A stretch of 52,064 nucleotides of DNA from Clostridia bacterium (GCA_017399035.1 JAFQEM010000025.1:1-52064), one strand, 5' to 3'; positions 20,899 through 30,643 are shown, counted from the first letter of the stretch. The notes: generated by a model not told the origin, from the sequence alone. A program made the numbers and translations.

Positions 20899-21939
20899 AT
20901 GAGTAGAAAAGTTAAAATAGGTAACGTTGTTATCGGTGGCGGTGAAAAGATAGCCGTTCAATCAATGTCAACATTTAAGATTGCAGATATAGGCAGGTCT
21001 GTTGAAGAGTGTCAACGCTTAAAGGCGGAGGGGCTTGATATAATGCGCTTTTCAGTTACAGACGAGCAAGATGCAAAAGCCTTTACCGAGGTCAAAAAAC
21101 GCGCAGGCGTACCGCTTGTTGCGGATATTCACTTTGATTATAAACTTGCGTTAAAAGCCATTGACGGCGGGGCGGATAAAATTCGCATAAACCCTGGCAA
21201 TATAGGTGGCGAAAGTAACGTTAAAGCGGTTGCAGATGCTCTTCGTTCGGCAAAAATACCCGTGCGCGTAGGCTCAAACACTGGCAGTGTAGAAAAAGAG
21301 TTTCTTGCAAAATATGGCAAAAATGAAATTTCTCTTGGCGAAAGTGCGCTCAAAAACGTAGCCATTTTAGAAAAATACGGCGTTCAAGATATTGTTATAT
21401 CCGTTAAAGCGTCAGACGTTCCTTTGGCAGTAAAGGCTTATGAATACGTTGCTAAAAAAACCGATTATCCTTTGCACTTGGGCGTAACCGAGGCAGGCAC
21501 GGAATATCGTGGGGTAATAAAAAATTCAATAGGGATAGGTTCTCTTTTATTAAGGGGTATAGGCGATACGTTAAGGGTTAGCCTATCTGCCGACCCTTTG
21601 CGTGAGGTTATTGCAGGGCGTGCTATTTTATCTTCGCTAAACCTTATTGACGACGACGTTAAAATTATTGCTTGCCCAACCTGTGGCAGATGCGGTTGGG
21701 ATTGCATGGAATTTGCAAAGAAAGTAGAAGATTACGTTAAGGGGGTAAGAAAACCCTTAAAAATTGCCGTTATGGGTTGCGTGGTCAACGGACCGGGCGA
21801 GGCTGCCGACGCTGATTTAGGCGTTGCTGGTGGTAAAGATTGTTGCGTAATTTTCGTTAAAGGCGAAATAGTTCGCAAAGTAAATAAAGAAGATATAGAA
21901 AGAGAGTTTTTTGGGGAAATTGATAAATGTATACGGTAA
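20899..21939 (+). CDS. ispG: 4-hydroxy-3-methylbut-2-enyl diphosphate synthase (IspG)
   Basis: 346-residue [4Fe-4S] enzyme that converts MEcPP to HMBPP in the MEP isoprenoid pathway, using ferredoxin or flavodoxin. The TIM-barrel N-terminus includes KIAVQSMSTF and RFSVTDEQD; iron-sulfur ligands are the cysteines of CPTCGRCGWDC, and GCVVNGPGEAADADLG is the conserved C-terminal signature. No ribosome binding site precedes the ATG and the promoter places +1 at the ATG, so the mRNA may be leaderless. It is normal for clostridia to have ispG directly upstream of polC and rimP. Confidence 0.96.
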   Translation: MSRKVKIGNVVIGGGEKIAVQSMSTFKIADIGRSVEECQRLKAEGLDIMRFSVTDEQDAKAFTEVKKRAGVPLVADIHFDYKLALKAIDGGADKIRINPGNIGGESNVKAVADALRSAKIPVRVGSNTGSVEKEFLAKYGKNEISLGESALKNVAILEKYGVQDIVISVKASDVPLAVKAYEYVAKKTDYPLHLGVTEAGTEYRGVIKNSIGIGSLLLRGIGDTLRVSLSADPLREVIAGRAILSSLNLIDDDVKIIACPTCGRCGWDCMEFAKKVEDYVKGVRKPLKIAVMGCVVNGPGEAADADLGVAGGKDCCVIFVKGEIVRKVNKEDIEREFFGEIDKCIR

Positions 21940-23456
21940 AAAGCAGTTCGGAATTTATAGCAGACGTGCGCGCGCTTGACGAAAGGCTTAAAAACATAAG
22001 AATAAATTCAATAGAGATTGAGCGAGATAAGTGCAAAATTCGTTATAACTTTATTTGCGACGTTGCTATTGACCAACAATTACAAGATAAAATTTTAACT
22101 GAAACGGAAAAAATAACCTTACCTGCGTTTAAGACAGTGGAAATAACCGTAAAAAAGATTGTCAGCAACGACGAACTTATAAATAACGAAATTTTTAGGT
22201 TTTTGAACGAAAAATATCCATCCGTTTCTATATTTTTAAAGCCAACTGACGTAATATCTACGGTGCTAGGTAACGTGGTTAAATACGTTTTGCGCCTAAC
22301 TAAAGACGGTGCGGAATACGTTATTAAAAACGGGGCAATAAATAAACTTAACGAACACTTGTCAAAAACCTTTTGTTCAGACTTTGCAGGTAGTACGGAT
22401 ATAAAAGAGGCGGAAGAGAGCGTAAATTTACTTTCTGACGAAGTTTTTGAAAGCGAGTTGCAAAGAATTGAACACCGCACTATTCGTGTTAAAGACGTAA
22501 TAGTTATTGACGACTTTAATATGGGCGACCTTGCTTTATATATTGAAGACGCTACCACAGGCGACGTTACCGTATGCGGAAAGATAACTGAAATAACAGA
22601 GAGAGAAACCAAAAACGGCAAACCCTTTCTCATTATTCATTTAGACGACACTACTGGCAAAACTAGTGGCGTATATTTTTCAAAGAAAAGCACTTATCAC
22701 AAGATAAAAGAGTTGGTGGTTGGTGACGCAATTATAGCGCGCGGTAACATAGGTGAATATAACGGACGCCGTTCGTTTACTTTTGACAAAATAAACCGTT
22801 GTACTTTCCCTGATGATTTTGTAAAAAAAGATAAATTTAAAAAATCCGTTCCCAAAGAATATAAACTTATATTCCCCGAACCCGCAAGCACGATAAAGGT
22901 TAAGTCTGTTTTTGACGGTGAAGAAATTTTGCCCGAACAATTAACTTCTAAAGAATACGTGGTGTTTGATATTGAAACCACGGGGCTTGATTTTATGAGT
23001 AACGGTATAACTGAAATAGGTGCGGTTAAAATAGTAAACGGCAAAATAACCGAACAGTTTACAACGCTTATCAAACCAGATTATCATATATCTGAAGAAA
23101 ATTTTAAGATTACGGGTATATCTGAAGAAATGGTTAAAGACGCGCCTAAAATTAGCGCGGTTATACCAGATTTTATGAAGTTTATAGACGGAACGACACT
23201 AGTTGGTCATAACGCTATAGACTTTGATATGAAATTTATTAAGAGATTTGCGTCTGCTGAAGAATACGACGTTAAAAACGAAGTGGTTGATACTCTATAT
23301 TTAGCGCGTGAAGTTTTACCTCAATTAAGAAAGCACGACTTGCAGACCATTGCAGACCGTTTTGGCATAACTTTTCACCACCATCGCGCGCTTGCCGACG
23401 CTTATTGTACGGCAGAGGCGTTTATAGAAATGATGAAATTGAAAAATCGTGCATAA
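21927..23456 (+). CDS. PolC-related protein: N-terminal and OB domains plus DEDDh exonuclease, no polymerase
   Basis: 509 residues at the place where clostridia encode the ~1,430-residue replicative polymerase PolC. The N-terminus (1-190) is PolC-NTD-like, residues ~195-300 form an OB fold (VCGKITEITERETKNGKPFLIIHLDD ... FDKINRC), and ~343-505 a DnaQ-type 3'-5' exonuclease with FDIETTGLD (D348, E350), GHNAIDFD (D434) and HHRALADA (H486, D491). The PHP domain that normally flanks the exonuclease, and the palm, fingers and thumb, are all absent. The ATG overlaps ispG by 13 bp. The exonuclease looks intact, so this is probably a working proofreading or repair nuclease rather than a pseudogene. 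Confidence 0.85.
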   Translation: MYTVKSSSEFIADVRALDERLKNIRINSIEIERDKCKIRYNFICDVAIDQQLQDKILTETEKITLPAFKTVEITVKKIVSNDELINNEIFRFLNEKYPSVSIFLKPTDVISTVLGNVVKYVLRLTKDGAEYVIKNGAINKLNEHLSKTFCSDFAGSTDIKEAEESVNLLSDEVFESELQRIEHRTIRVKDVIVIDDFNMGDLALYIEDATTGDVTVCGKITEITERETKNGKPFLIIHLDDTTGKTSGVYFSKKSTYHKIKELVVGDAIIARGNIGEYNGRRSFTFDKINRCTFPDDFVKKDKFKKSVPKEYKLIFPEPASTIKVKSVFDGEEILPEQLTSKEYVVFDIETTGLDFMSNGITEIGAVKIVNGKITEQFTTLIKPDYHISEENFKITGISEEMVKDAPKISAVIPDFMKFIDGTTLVGHNAIDFDMKFIKRFASAEEYDVKNEVVDTLYLAREVLPQLRKHDLQTIADRFGITFHHHRALADAYCTAEAFIEMMKLKNRA

Positions 23457-23461
23457 AACGC

Positions 23462-23490
23462 TTGCAAAACGTTTAATATTATGTTAGAAT
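23462..23490 (+). promoter_or_regulatory. Promoter of the rimP-nusA-infB operon
   Basis: TTGCAA (23462-23467), 17-bp spacer, TAGAAT (23485-23490). It gives a leader of about 90 nt before rimP that contains the hairpin at 23517-23547. Confidence 0.65.
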
Positions 23491-23516
23491 ATTTATGCTT
23501 GAATAGGATATGCTTG

Positions 23517-23547
23517 AAGGTGAGAATGGATTTTCCGTTCTCACCTT
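23517..23547 (+). promoter_or_regulatory. Leader hairpin before rimP
   Basis: A 14-bp uninterrupted stem (23517-23530 with 23534-23547, one T-G pair) with a TTT loop, followed by ACTTTATAAAG rather than a pure T-run. A second short helix TTTACCAT/ATGGTAAA (23560-23577) ends at the ribosome binding site of rimP. It could be the polC-side terminator or an attenuator of the nusA operon. Confidence 0.6.
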
Positions 23548-23586
23548 ACTTTATAAAGTTTACCATCTATGGTAAAAGGAGTTTTG

Positions 23587-24051
23587 ATGAAAGTTAAAAG
23601 CAACGCTGAAATAAAAGAATTTTGTCAAGAAATAGCAAACGGGCTAAACCTAATCGTTGCAGACGTAGAATTTAAGCAAGGTAAAAACCCTTCTCTCACT
23701 ATTTTTATTGATAAAGAGGGTGGCGTAGATTTAGACACTTGTGAACTTTTTCACCGCGCTATTGACGAGCCTATTGACCAACTTGACCCAACTTTCGGCG
23801 CGCCTTATACTCTCAACGTTTCAAGTTTGGGTATAGATAGACCGTTTAAGTCTGATGCGGATTTTAATTCTCATATAGGCGAACGTGTTGAAGTTAAACT
23901 TGTCAACTCTATTAAAGGTAAAAAGTTTTACGACGGCATTTTAACTTCTTACGACGGAAAAGTTATAACCTTAAAGGTTGACGAAAAAACTACCTTTACC
24001 ATAGACTTAAAAAACGTGGTTAAAGTAAACGAGTATATTGACTTTATTTAA
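23587..24051 (+). CDS. rimP: Ribosome maturation factor RimP
   Basis: 154 residues. Two-domain RimP fold: N-terminal alpha/beta domain with the SPGxxRPL-like motif VSSLGIDRPFKSDADF, and a C-terminal SH3-like domain (GERVEVKL ... KVITLKVDEKTTFTIDLKNVVKVN). It assists maturation of the 30S subunit. The start is ATG 23587, 6 bp after AAAGGAG; the ATG 18 bp upstream lies within the leader helix and lacks a site. First gene of the nusA-infB operon, the normal order. Confidence 0.93.
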   Translation: MKVKSNAEIKEFCQEIANGLNLIVADVEFKQGKNPSLTIFIDKEGGVDLDTCELFHRAIDEPIDQLDPTFGAPYTLNVSSLGIDRPFKSDADFNSHIGERVEVKLVNSIKGKKFYDGILTSYDGKVITLKVDEKTTFTIDLKNVVKVNEYIDFI

Positions 24052-24146
24052 TAGGGATAATATTAAAAAACGGATTTTTGCGTGAAAACGCATAAACATA
24101 AACACAGAAAAATTTAATCGTAAGCAACGCTTACAAGGAGAAAAAT

Positions 24147-25238
24147 ATGATTAACCAAGATTTCTTTTTAGCACTCGAAGATTTAGAGAGAGAAAAGGGC
24201 ATTTCACAGGCAGAATTTCTTACCGCACTTGAAAATGCGCTCGTAATCGCTTATAAAAAAAGCACGGGTACTGCAGGTGGTGTAGAAGTTAGAATTAACC
24301 CTGAAAAAAAATCTATCAAGATTTACAGCACAAGGTCGGTTGTTGCTGAAGTTGTTGACCCTGAAAAGGAAATTAGCGTTGAAGAAGCGCAAGAAATTAA
24401 AAAGAGCAGTAAGGCTGGCGACGTTTTAAGTACCGAAATTCAAACCAAAAACTTCGGTAGAATAGCCGCTCAAACCGCAAAGCAAATTTTGATGCAAAAA
24501 CTTCGTGAAATTGAACGTGAAAACACGGTAAGCGAGTTTGAAGATAAAGAAGGCGAACTTATGGCTTGTACCGTAAGGCGCATTGAAGACGGTAACGTTT
24601 ACGTTGAAATCGGCGGAAATCAAATCGAAGGCGTGCTTATGCCTAAAGACCAAGTTCCCGGCGAAAAATACGAACTTAACCAAAAACTCAACGTTTACGT
24701 TAAGAGAGTTAAAAATAGTGGAAAAACTGCTCAAATAGTCGTTTCTAGAACGGCAACCGGTTTGGTTAAACGTCTTTTTGAAAACGAAGTTCCTGAAATT
24801 AAACAAGGCGTAGTGCTTGTTAAAGGTATTGCTCGTGATGCAGGTCAAAGAACCAAAATTGCAATCGTTTCAGAAGATGCTATGGTTGATGCAGTTGGCG
24901 CTTGCGTTGGTAACAAGGGCGCAAGAGTAAACGCAATCGTTTCAGAACTCGGTGGCGAAAAGATTGACATAATTCAATGGAGTGAAAATCCTTTAGAATA
25001 TATATCTAGAGCGTTGTCGCCTGCGCGTGTAATTAAAGTAATTCAAACGGGTGATGAAAGCGCAATGGCAATCGTTCCCGACGACAAACTTTCACTTGCT
25101 ATCGGTAGAAGTGGTCAAAACGCAAGGCTTGCAGTTCGCCTTACCGGTTGGAAGATAGACGTTAAGAGCGAAAGCAATGCAATCGCTGAACTTGGTGAAA
25201 CGGCTCAACAAGAACAAAACGAACAGACCGCCGAATAA
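24147..25238 (+). CDS. nusA: Transcription elongation/termination factor NusA
   Basis: 363 residues: N-terminal RNA-polymerase-binding domain (1-125), S1 domain (about 135-200, GELMACTVRRIEDGNVYVEIG), two KH domains (GIARDAGQRTKIAIVS ... VGACVGNKGARVNAIVSELGGEKIDIIQW and IVPDDKLSLAIGRSGQNARLAVRLTGWKIDV). It lacks the C-terminal acidic repeats of E. coli, as is usual in Firmicutes. AAGGAG precedes, with a small hairpin GTAAGC/GCTTAC (24120-24134) directly before it. Confidence 0.96.
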   Translation: MINQDFFLALEDLEREKGISQAEFLTALENALVIAYKKSTGTAGGVEVRINPEKKSIKIYSTRSVVAEVVDPEKEISVEEAQEIKKSSKAGDVLSTEIQTKNFGRIAAQTAKQILMQKLREIERENTVSEFEDKEGELMACTVRRIEDGNVYVEIGGNQIEGVLMPKDQVPGEKYELNQKLNVYVKRVKNSGKTAQIVVSRTATGLVKRLFENEVPEIKQGVVLVKGIARDAGQRTKIAIVSEDAMVDAVGACVGNKGARVNAIVSELGGEKIDIIQWSENPLEYISRALSPARVIKVIQTGDESAMAIVPDDKLSLAIGRSGQNARLAVRLTGWKIDVKSESNAIAELGETAQQEQNEQTAE

Positions 25239-25254
25239 TTTTTCGGAGATAAAT

Positions 25255-25515
25255 ATGGAAAAGAAAGTTCCTATGCGCACTTGTATTGCGTGCAGAACGT
25301 CAAAGCCAAAGCGTGAACTTATTCGCGTAGTTAAGTTTGGTGAAGATATAAAACTTGATTTAACGGGTAAGGCAAACGGCAGAGGCGCGTACGTTTGCAA
25401 CGATATAGAGTGCATCAAAAAACTCAAAAAAGGCAAGATGCTAAATCGTGCGTTTTCCTGTCAGGTACCTGATGAAACTTACGACTTGATAACGGAGGAG
25501 TTCCTTGGAAAATAA
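25255..25515 (+). CDS. ylxR: YlxR-family (DUF448) RNA-binding protein
   Basis: 86 residues. The family motif RTCIACRTSKPKRELIRVV is at 8-26, and GRGAYVC at about 43-49. Small nucleic-acid-binding protein encoded between nusA and infB in Firmicutes; reported to act as a nucleoid or transcription modulator. Start ATG 25255 with CGGAGA upstream; the longer frame from 25177 overlaps nusA and is rejected. It overlaps the next gene by 11 bp. Confidence 0.93.
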   Translation: MEKKVPMRTCIACRTSKPKRELIRVVKFGEDIKLDLTGKANGRGAYVCNDIECIKKLKKGKMLNRAFSCQVPDETYDLITEEFLGK

Positions 25516-25819
25516 AAGCAAAGCGGAAACTTTTATCGGGTTTGCAATGCGAACGGGTAAGTTTAGAATAGGCGCAAACGCAGCCGCAACGCTAAAGAGG
25601 GCAGAATTGATAATAGTCTGTTCGTCTGCAAGTGAAAACACAAAAAAAGATGCAGATAAGTTGGCGCGCAAATTCCATTGTCCTATAATAGAACCTGTTG
25701 GCAAAACTTTAGAAGAAATAACACATAGAGAAAACGCAAAAGTTATGGCGATAGCGGATAGGTCGCTATCGAAAGCTATTTTAAGTAATTCAGATAAGGA
25801 TTTTATTGCGAGAAATTAG
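25505..25819 (+). CDS. ylxQ: L7Ae-family ribosomal protein YlxQ
   Basis: 104 residues from a TTG start preceded by GGAGGAG (25494-25500). L7Ae/L30e fold: [34 protein letters not shown] ... CPIIEP. These proteins bind kink-turn RNA. Position between ylxR and infB is typical. The lysine-rich, AT-rich C-terminus is normal for the family. Confidence 0.9.
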   Translation: MENKSKAETFIGFAMRTGKFRIGANAAATLKRAELIIVCSSASENTKKDADKLARKFHCPIIEPVGKTLEEITHRENAKVMAIADRSLSKAILSNSDKDFIARN

Positions 25820-25829
25820 GAGAATTCAA

Positions 25830-28475
25830 ATGGCAGAAAAGAAAGAAATGCATAATGAAAATATCAAAAAGATTACCGAACTTTTTAAGGACGGTAAACT
25901 TGACGTACTTATAAAAGGCACGGGCAGTTTTGCTAACGAAGTAAAGGGCGTTAAAGCAAAAATAGAAGAAAAACTTAAAGCCCTTGAAACAGCCAAAAAA
26001 GAAAGGGAAATATTAGAGGCTAAAAAGCAGGCGGAAGAAGTTAAGCCTGAAGTTAAACCTGAAATCAAACCTGAAATAAAGGTTGAAGAGCCTGCCCCTG
26101 TAAAGAGCAAAAAATCCCAAGAAAAAGAGGAAAAGGTTGATAAGCCCATTGAAAAGGTAATTAAACCTGCGGTTGAAGAAAAAGCCGTTCCTGAAAAAGA
26201 GCCTGAAAAGAAAGAGGCTAAAGAAGTTAAAGAAAATAAAGAAGATACTGCTAAACGCCAAGAATTCGTTCCTGAAAGGCCGTCGTTTATCGTTCGCCGT
26301 GAAGGTCCAATTCAACGCCCTGAAAAAACGTTTACGCCGAGAGAAGACCGTCGTCCTCGTCAAGACTTCCGTTCTCAACAAGGTGAAAGACGTGAAGGTT
26401 TTAAACCGCAAGGTCAAGGTGGATTTAACCGTGGACCTAAACCCGAGTTTAACAAAGCGGGCGCACTAGGTTCAAGAAAACCTCAAGCGGGAACTTACGT
26501 TGCACCGCCAGTTATTCCAACCGTAAACGACAAGAGGAATTTTAACAAGAAAAAACAGGGTGGCGAAAAGCAATACGAAGATAAACACGCAATAAATAAG
26601 CGCGCACTTATTAGAAATCAAGTTGATATTGACGACTTTGATGAAAACAAGAGCGGTTACAGAAAATTCCGCCCTGCTAAAAAGGCTAAAGAGCGCGTTG
26701 AAAATACCGTTATAAAAATTGAAAGATCAGTTATTAACACCGAAATTATTCCCCTTAAAGTTTTAAGTGAAAAAATCGGTATAACCGCTGCTGAAATAAC
26801 TAAACGCTTATTTAAAGAAGGCATAATGAAAACTATAAACGACTCGGTTGATTTTGACACCGCTGCGTTTATTGCTGCAGATATAGGCGTAGAACTTGAA
26901 CTTAAACTTGATAAAACGGCAGAAGACGTTTTGAGCGAGGGCTTTGACGCTGAAGAAGAAGACGTTGCACTTCTTAAAAAACGTTCGCCCGTAGTTACCG
27001 TTATGGGGCACGTTGACCACGGTAAAACTTCACTTTTAGATAGAATAAGAAAAACTAACGTTACCGCTGGCGAGGCTGGTGGAATAACCCAACATATAGG
27101 TGCATATCAAGTGTCTGTTGCGGGCGAAACAATCACTTTCCTAGATACCCCAGGGCACGCTGCGTTTACTGCAATGCGTGCGCGTGGTGCTCAAGCAACC
27201 GATATTGCAATTTTGGTTGTTGCGGCTGACGACGGAATTATGCCCCAAACCATAGAGGCGATTAACCACGCAAAGGCGGCGGACGTACCTATCCTTGTTG
27301 CAGTCAATAAAATTGATAAACCTGAGGCAAACGTAGAGAGAATTAAAACTCAACTTACCGAGCACGGATTGTTGCCTGAAGAATGGGGTGGCGATACGAT
27401 ACTTTGTCCCGTATCTGCAAAGACGGGTGAAGGTTTTGATAACCTTTTAGAAAACGTAAACTTGCTTGCAGAAATTAAAGACCTTAAAGCAAATCCCGAT
27501 AGAAAGGCAAAGGGTGTGGTTATAGAGGCAAAACTTGACCAAAGCAAAGGACCTATCGCAACAATCCTAGTTCAAAACGGAACGTTGCGCGTTTCAGATA
27601 GCGTCGTAGTAGGTACTGTTATCGGTAAAATAAGAGCAATGGTAGACGATAAGGGTAGACGCGTTACCCAAGCAGGTCCGTCTATGCCCGTATCAATTAT
27701 GGGTCTTGACGAAGTTCCTAATTCAGGCGATATCTTATTTGCCGTTGATGAAAAACTTACCAAGATGGTAGCCGAAGAAAGAAAGAACAAAGAGAAAGAA
27801 AATATGCTTAAAGCGTCGCAAAAAGTTACGCTTGACGACGTATTTAATAAAATTGCCGAAGGCGAAATGAAAGTTCTACCTATTATAGTTAAAGCAGACG
27901 TTCAAGGCTCTGTTGAGGCTGTAAAAGCGTCGCTAGAAAAACTTTCAAACGAAGAGGTTAGGGTAAACGTAATTCACGCAGCGGCAGGCGCAATTAAAGA
28001 ATCTGATATAATGCTTGCAGAATCTTCAAACGCAATTATAATCGGGTTCAACGTTCGTCCTGATTCAAACGCAAAACAAATTGCAGAAAGAAGTGGCGTA
28101 GATATCAAACTTTACCGCGTAATTTACGAGGCCATTGAAGACGTTGAGCGCGCGCTTAAAGGTATGCTTGCACCTAAATTTACTGAAGTTTATATGGGTA
28201 AAGCAGAAGTTCGTGAAGTATTTAAGATATCTGGCGTAGGTCAAGTTGCAGGTTGTTACGTAACTGAAGGTAAAATTATTAGAAGTGGTAAACTTCGTAT
28301 TTACCGTGATGACGTTATGATTTGTGAAGGTAACGTATTGCAACTAAAACGTTTCAAAGACGACGTTAAAGAAGTGGCTCAAGGTTTTGAGTGCGGTATG
28401 TCTATTGAAAAGTTTAACGATATTAAAGTCGGCGACTTTATTGAAAGTTATCAAGTAGAAGAGAATAAAGAATAA
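25830..28475 (+). CDS. infB: Translation initiation factor IF-2
   Basis: 881 residues. A long charged, low-complexity N-terminal region (Lys/Glu/Pro repeats to about 155, then Arg/Gly/Gln-rich 155-240) precedes the IF2-N helix ([24 protein letters not shown]), the G domain with [16 protein letters not shown] and NKID, and domains II-IV to the C-terminus. GTPase that places initiator tRNA on the 30S subunit. ATG 25830 follows AGGAG (25819-25823); the frame from 25806 overlaps ylxQ and is rejected. Its stop shares a base with the rbfA start. Confidence 0.96.
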   Translation: MAEKKEMHNENIKKITELFKDGKLDVLIKGTGSFANEVKGVKAKIEEKLKALETAKKEREILEAKKQAEEVKPEVKPEIKPEIKVEEPAPVKSKKSQEKEEKVDKPIEKVIKPAVEEKAVPEKEPEKKEAKEVKENKEDTAKRQEFVPERPSFIVRREGPIQRPEKTFTPREDRRPRQDFRSQQGERREGFKPQGQGGFNRGPKPEFNKAGALGSRKPQAGTYVAPPVIPTVNDKRNFNKKKQGGEKQYEDKHAINKRALIRNQVDIDDFDENKSGYRKFRPAKKAKERVENTVIKIERSVINTEIIPLKVLSEKIGITAAEITKRLFKEGIMKTINDSVDFDTAAFIAADIGVELELKLDKTAEDVLSEGFDAEEEDVALLKKRSPVVTVMGHVDHGKTSLLDRIRKTNVTAGEAGGITQHIGAYQVSVAGETITFLDTPGHAAFTAMRARGAQATDIAILVVAADDGIMPQTIEAINHAKAADVPILVAVNKIDKPEANVERIKTQLTEHGLLPEEWGGDTILCPVSAKTGEGFDNLLENVNLLAEIKDLKANPDRKAKGVVIEAKLDQSKGPIATILVQNGTLRVSDSVVVGTVIGKIRAMVDDKGRRVTQAGPSMPVSIMGLDEVPNSGDILFAVDEKLTKMVAEERKNKEKENMLKASQKVTLDDVFNKIAEGEMKVLPIIVKADVQGSVEAVKASLEKLSNEEVRVNVIHAAAGAIKESDIMLAESSNAIIIGFNVRPDSNAKQIAERSGVDIKLYRVIYEAIEDVERALKGMLAPKFTEVYMGKAEVREVFKISGVGQVAGCYVTEGKIIRSGKLRIYRDDVMICEGNVLQLKRFKDDVKEVAQGFECGMSIEKFNDIKVGDFIESYQVEENKE

Positions 28476-28849
28476 TGAGAAGAACCGGTAAAATCAGCAG
28501 AAACGACAGATTAAACGGCGAATTTCAAAAAGAAATTTACGAAATTATATCAAGAAGGCTAAAAAATCCACTCGTAACCGAAATGTTTTCGGTGGTAAGA
28601 GTGGATGCAAGCCGTGATTTGTCTCACGCAAAAGTTTATATAAGCGTATATTCAACTAACCAAGAAAAAAAAGACGCAACGTTTAACGCCATTGCGTCTG
28701 ACGCTAAAAAAATACGTTATGAACTTGCAAAAGTTATTCGCGCGCACACCGTTCCAGAACTTCATTTTATTTTAGATGATTCAATGGAATACGGTGATAA
28801 AATGGAAAAACTTTTTAAATCTATCAGCGAAGGAGAAAAACGTGATTAG
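28475..28849 (+). CDS. rbfA: Ribosome-binding factor A
   Basis: 124 residues, KH-like fold. Family signatures: RRTGKISRNDRLNGEFQKEIYEIIS at the N-terminus, FSVVRVDASRDLSHAKVYISVY and IRYELAKVIRAHTVPELHFILDDSMEYGDKMEKL. Helps 16S rRNA 5'-end maturation in the cold. Overlaps infB by 1 bp and nrnA by 8 bp. Confidence 0.95.
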   Translation: MRRTGKISRNDRLNGEFQKEIYEIISRRLKNPLVTEMFSVVRVDASRDLSHAKVYISVYSTNQEKKDATFNAIASDAKKIRYELAKVIRAHTVPELHFILDDSMEYGDKMEKLFKSISEGEKRD

Positions 28850-29798
28850 TATAAGCGAACTTTCAAAAAAATTGCTCGCTGAAAAGAGCGTTGCGCTTTT
28901 TTGCCACGTGCGTCCCGATGGGGATAGTATAGGCTCTGCGCTCGCTTTAAGCCTTGCGCTTGAAACTCTCGGCATAAGAGCGGAAGTCTTTTGCGACGAC
29001 CAAATCCCGTCGAGATTTTTCTTTTTAAATGCGCCTAAAAAAATCAAAAAAGAATTTTGTGGCGATTATTCTGCGCTTGTTGCAATCGATTGCGCAGACG
29101 TTACTAGATTAGGTTCGTTTACAAATATTTTTTCACAGCACAAAAACACTTATAATATAGACCATCATATATCAAACGATAGATACGCAAAATATAGTTA
29201 CGTTGTAAATTCTGCAAGTAATTGCGAAAACGTTTACGATTTAATTTGCCAAATGAACGTTGATGTAACCCAAGAGATTGCTAACCTTTTGGCAATGGGC
29301 GTTATGACGGACACTGGCAATTTTAGGCATAAAAACGTTACCGCCCAAACGTTGTTTACGGCAGGTAAACTTTTAGAAAAGGGCGCGGATTTAAATAATA
29401 TTTATTACCATATGTTCTCTGCGCAAACCAAACAACGTGCAAAACTTTTCGGTGTGGTAATGAGCAAGTTGCGCTATTTTATCGACGGGCGTTTTGCCGT
29501 TGCAACCGTAACTAAACAAGATTTGCAAAATTGTGAAGCACAGCCTGACGAAACGGAAGGTTTTATTGATTTCGTTATGGGCGTTATCGGTGTTGAAGTT
29601 GGTGCGTGCGTGTTAGAAATGCAAAAGAATAAATATAAAGTTAGCCTTCGCTCAAAATCTGCTGACGTAAACGCTGTCGCAAGTACGTTTGGTGGTGGCG
29701 GTCATACTCTTGCAAGCGGTTGCCAAATTGCAGGCGAATATGAAGAAGTTATTGACCGCATAAGAGAGGCTGTTAATAGAGAATTACCCGTTTTATGA
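28842..29798 (+). CDS. nrnA: DHH-family oligoribonuclease / PAP phosphatase (NrnA)
   Basis: 318 residues from GTG 28842, with AAGGAG (28829-28834) upstream. DHH domain with HVRPDGDSIGSAL, VAIDCADVTRLG and NIDHHISND; DHHA1 domain with GGGGHTLASGC near the C-terminus. Degrades short RNA oligomers and dephosphorylates pAp. Its place between rbfA and truB is standard in Firmicutes. A longer frame beginning inside rbfA is rejected because it has no ribosome binding site. Confidence 0.92.
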   Translation: MISISELSKKLLAEKSVALFCHVRPDGDSIGSALALSLALETLGIRAEVFCDDQIPSRFFFLNAPKKIKKEFCGDYSALVAIDCADVTRLGSFTNIFSQHKNTYNIDHHISNDRYAKYSYVVNSASNCENVYDLICQMNVDVTQEIANLLAMGVMTDTGNFRHKNVTAQTLFTAGKLLEKGADLNNIYYHMFSAQTKQRAKLFGVVMSKLRYFIDGRFAVATVTKQDLQNCEAQPDETEGFIDFVMGVIGVEVGACVLEMQKNKYKVSLRSKSADVNAVASTFGGGGHTLASGCQIAGEYEEVIDRIREAVNRELPVL

Positions 29799-30643
29799 AA
29801 GGATTTATAAATTTAATTAAACCTAGCGGAATGAGTTCTGCTTACGCCGTTGGCGCAGTAAAGAAAAAATTTAATACGCCTTGCGGACATATGGGAACGC
29901 TTGACCCTATGGCGTCAGGGGTTTTGCCCGTCGGGGTGGGAAAATCGTCAAGACTATTTCAATATTTACTAGATAAAGAAAAAGTTTACGTTGCTCGCTT
30001 TAAGTTTGGCTATACTACGGACACGCTTGACGTAACGGGGCAAGAAACTTCTCGCACTAATTTAATTCCCACTATTGAAGAAATCAACAAGGTTTTACCG
30101 TCTTTCGTTGGCGAAATTGACCAAGTTCCACCTAACTATTCTGCTAAGTGTATTGACGGAAAAAGGGGTTATCAACTTGCTCGCCGTGGCGTTGAGTTTC
30201 AGTTACCCCCTAAAAAAGTTGTTATTTTGGGCGCAAAATGTTTAGGTCAAACACAAGAAAACGAATTTAGTTTTGAGTTTCGTTGTAAGGGCGGAACGTA
30301 TATTCGTTCGCTTGCTAGAGATATTGCCCAAAAGTGCGCAACGCTTGGGGTTATGAGTGCGTTAGATAGAACGGTTTGCGGTATTTTTAATTATTCAAAC
30401 GGCGTTACGGTTGAAGATTTTAAAAATAGTGATAATCCCGAAAAATATATAATTCCTGCTGAAAAAGCAGTAAACTTTGAAAAAATTATTTTAACGTCTA
30501 AACAAGCCGAAAAAATATTAAACGGTGTGTTTGAAAATTACGGTTTTGCCGACGGCACATATAGAGTTTATAATGGCGAAGAATTTTGGGGTGTTGGCGA
30601 GGCGCTTGGAGGCGTATTAAAAATAAAGGCTTATGTCAGATAA
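29795..30643 (+). CDS. truB: tRNA pseudouridine-55 synthase
   Basis: 282 residues. N-terminal GFINLIKPSGMSSAYAV and the catalytic motif HMGTLDPMASGVLPVGVG with the nucleophilic Asp; KGTYIRSLARDI motif appears as KGGTYIRSLARDIAQK. Modifies U55 in the T-loop of tRNAs. Overlaps nrnA by 4 bp (ATGA) and ribF by 11 bp. Confidence 0.95.
   Translation: MKGFINLIKPSGMSSAYAVGAVKKKFNTPCGHMGTLDPMASGVLPVGVGKSSRLFQYLLDKEKVYVARFKFGYTTDTLDVTGQETSRTNLIPTIEEINKVLPSFVGEIDQVPPNYSAKCIDGKRGYQLARRGVEFQLPPKKVVILGAKCLGQTQENEFSFEFRCKGGTYIRSLARDIAQKCATLGVMSALDRTVCGIFNYSNGVTVEDFKNSDNPEKYIIPAEKAVNFEKIILTSKQAEKILNGVFENYGFADGTYRVYNGEEFWGVGEALGGVLKIKAYVR

Noticed and set aside
21927-23456. Call as a pseudogene of polC
   Set aside because: The frame is open and domain borders are clean, the exonuclease residues are intact, and no remnant polymerase sequence follows before rimP.
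24079-24134. Small hairpins before nusA as a riboswitch
   Set aside because: Only 5-6 bp stems with short loops; no ligand-binding core or terminator is visible.
25887-26469. Lys/Arg-rich alternative frames within the N-terminus of infB
   Set aside because: Caused by the repetitive Lys/Glu coding sequence of IF-2.
28776-28841. N-terminal extension of NrnA into rbfA
   Set aside because: No ribosome binding site; GTG 28842 has AAGGAG and gives the normal N-terminus.
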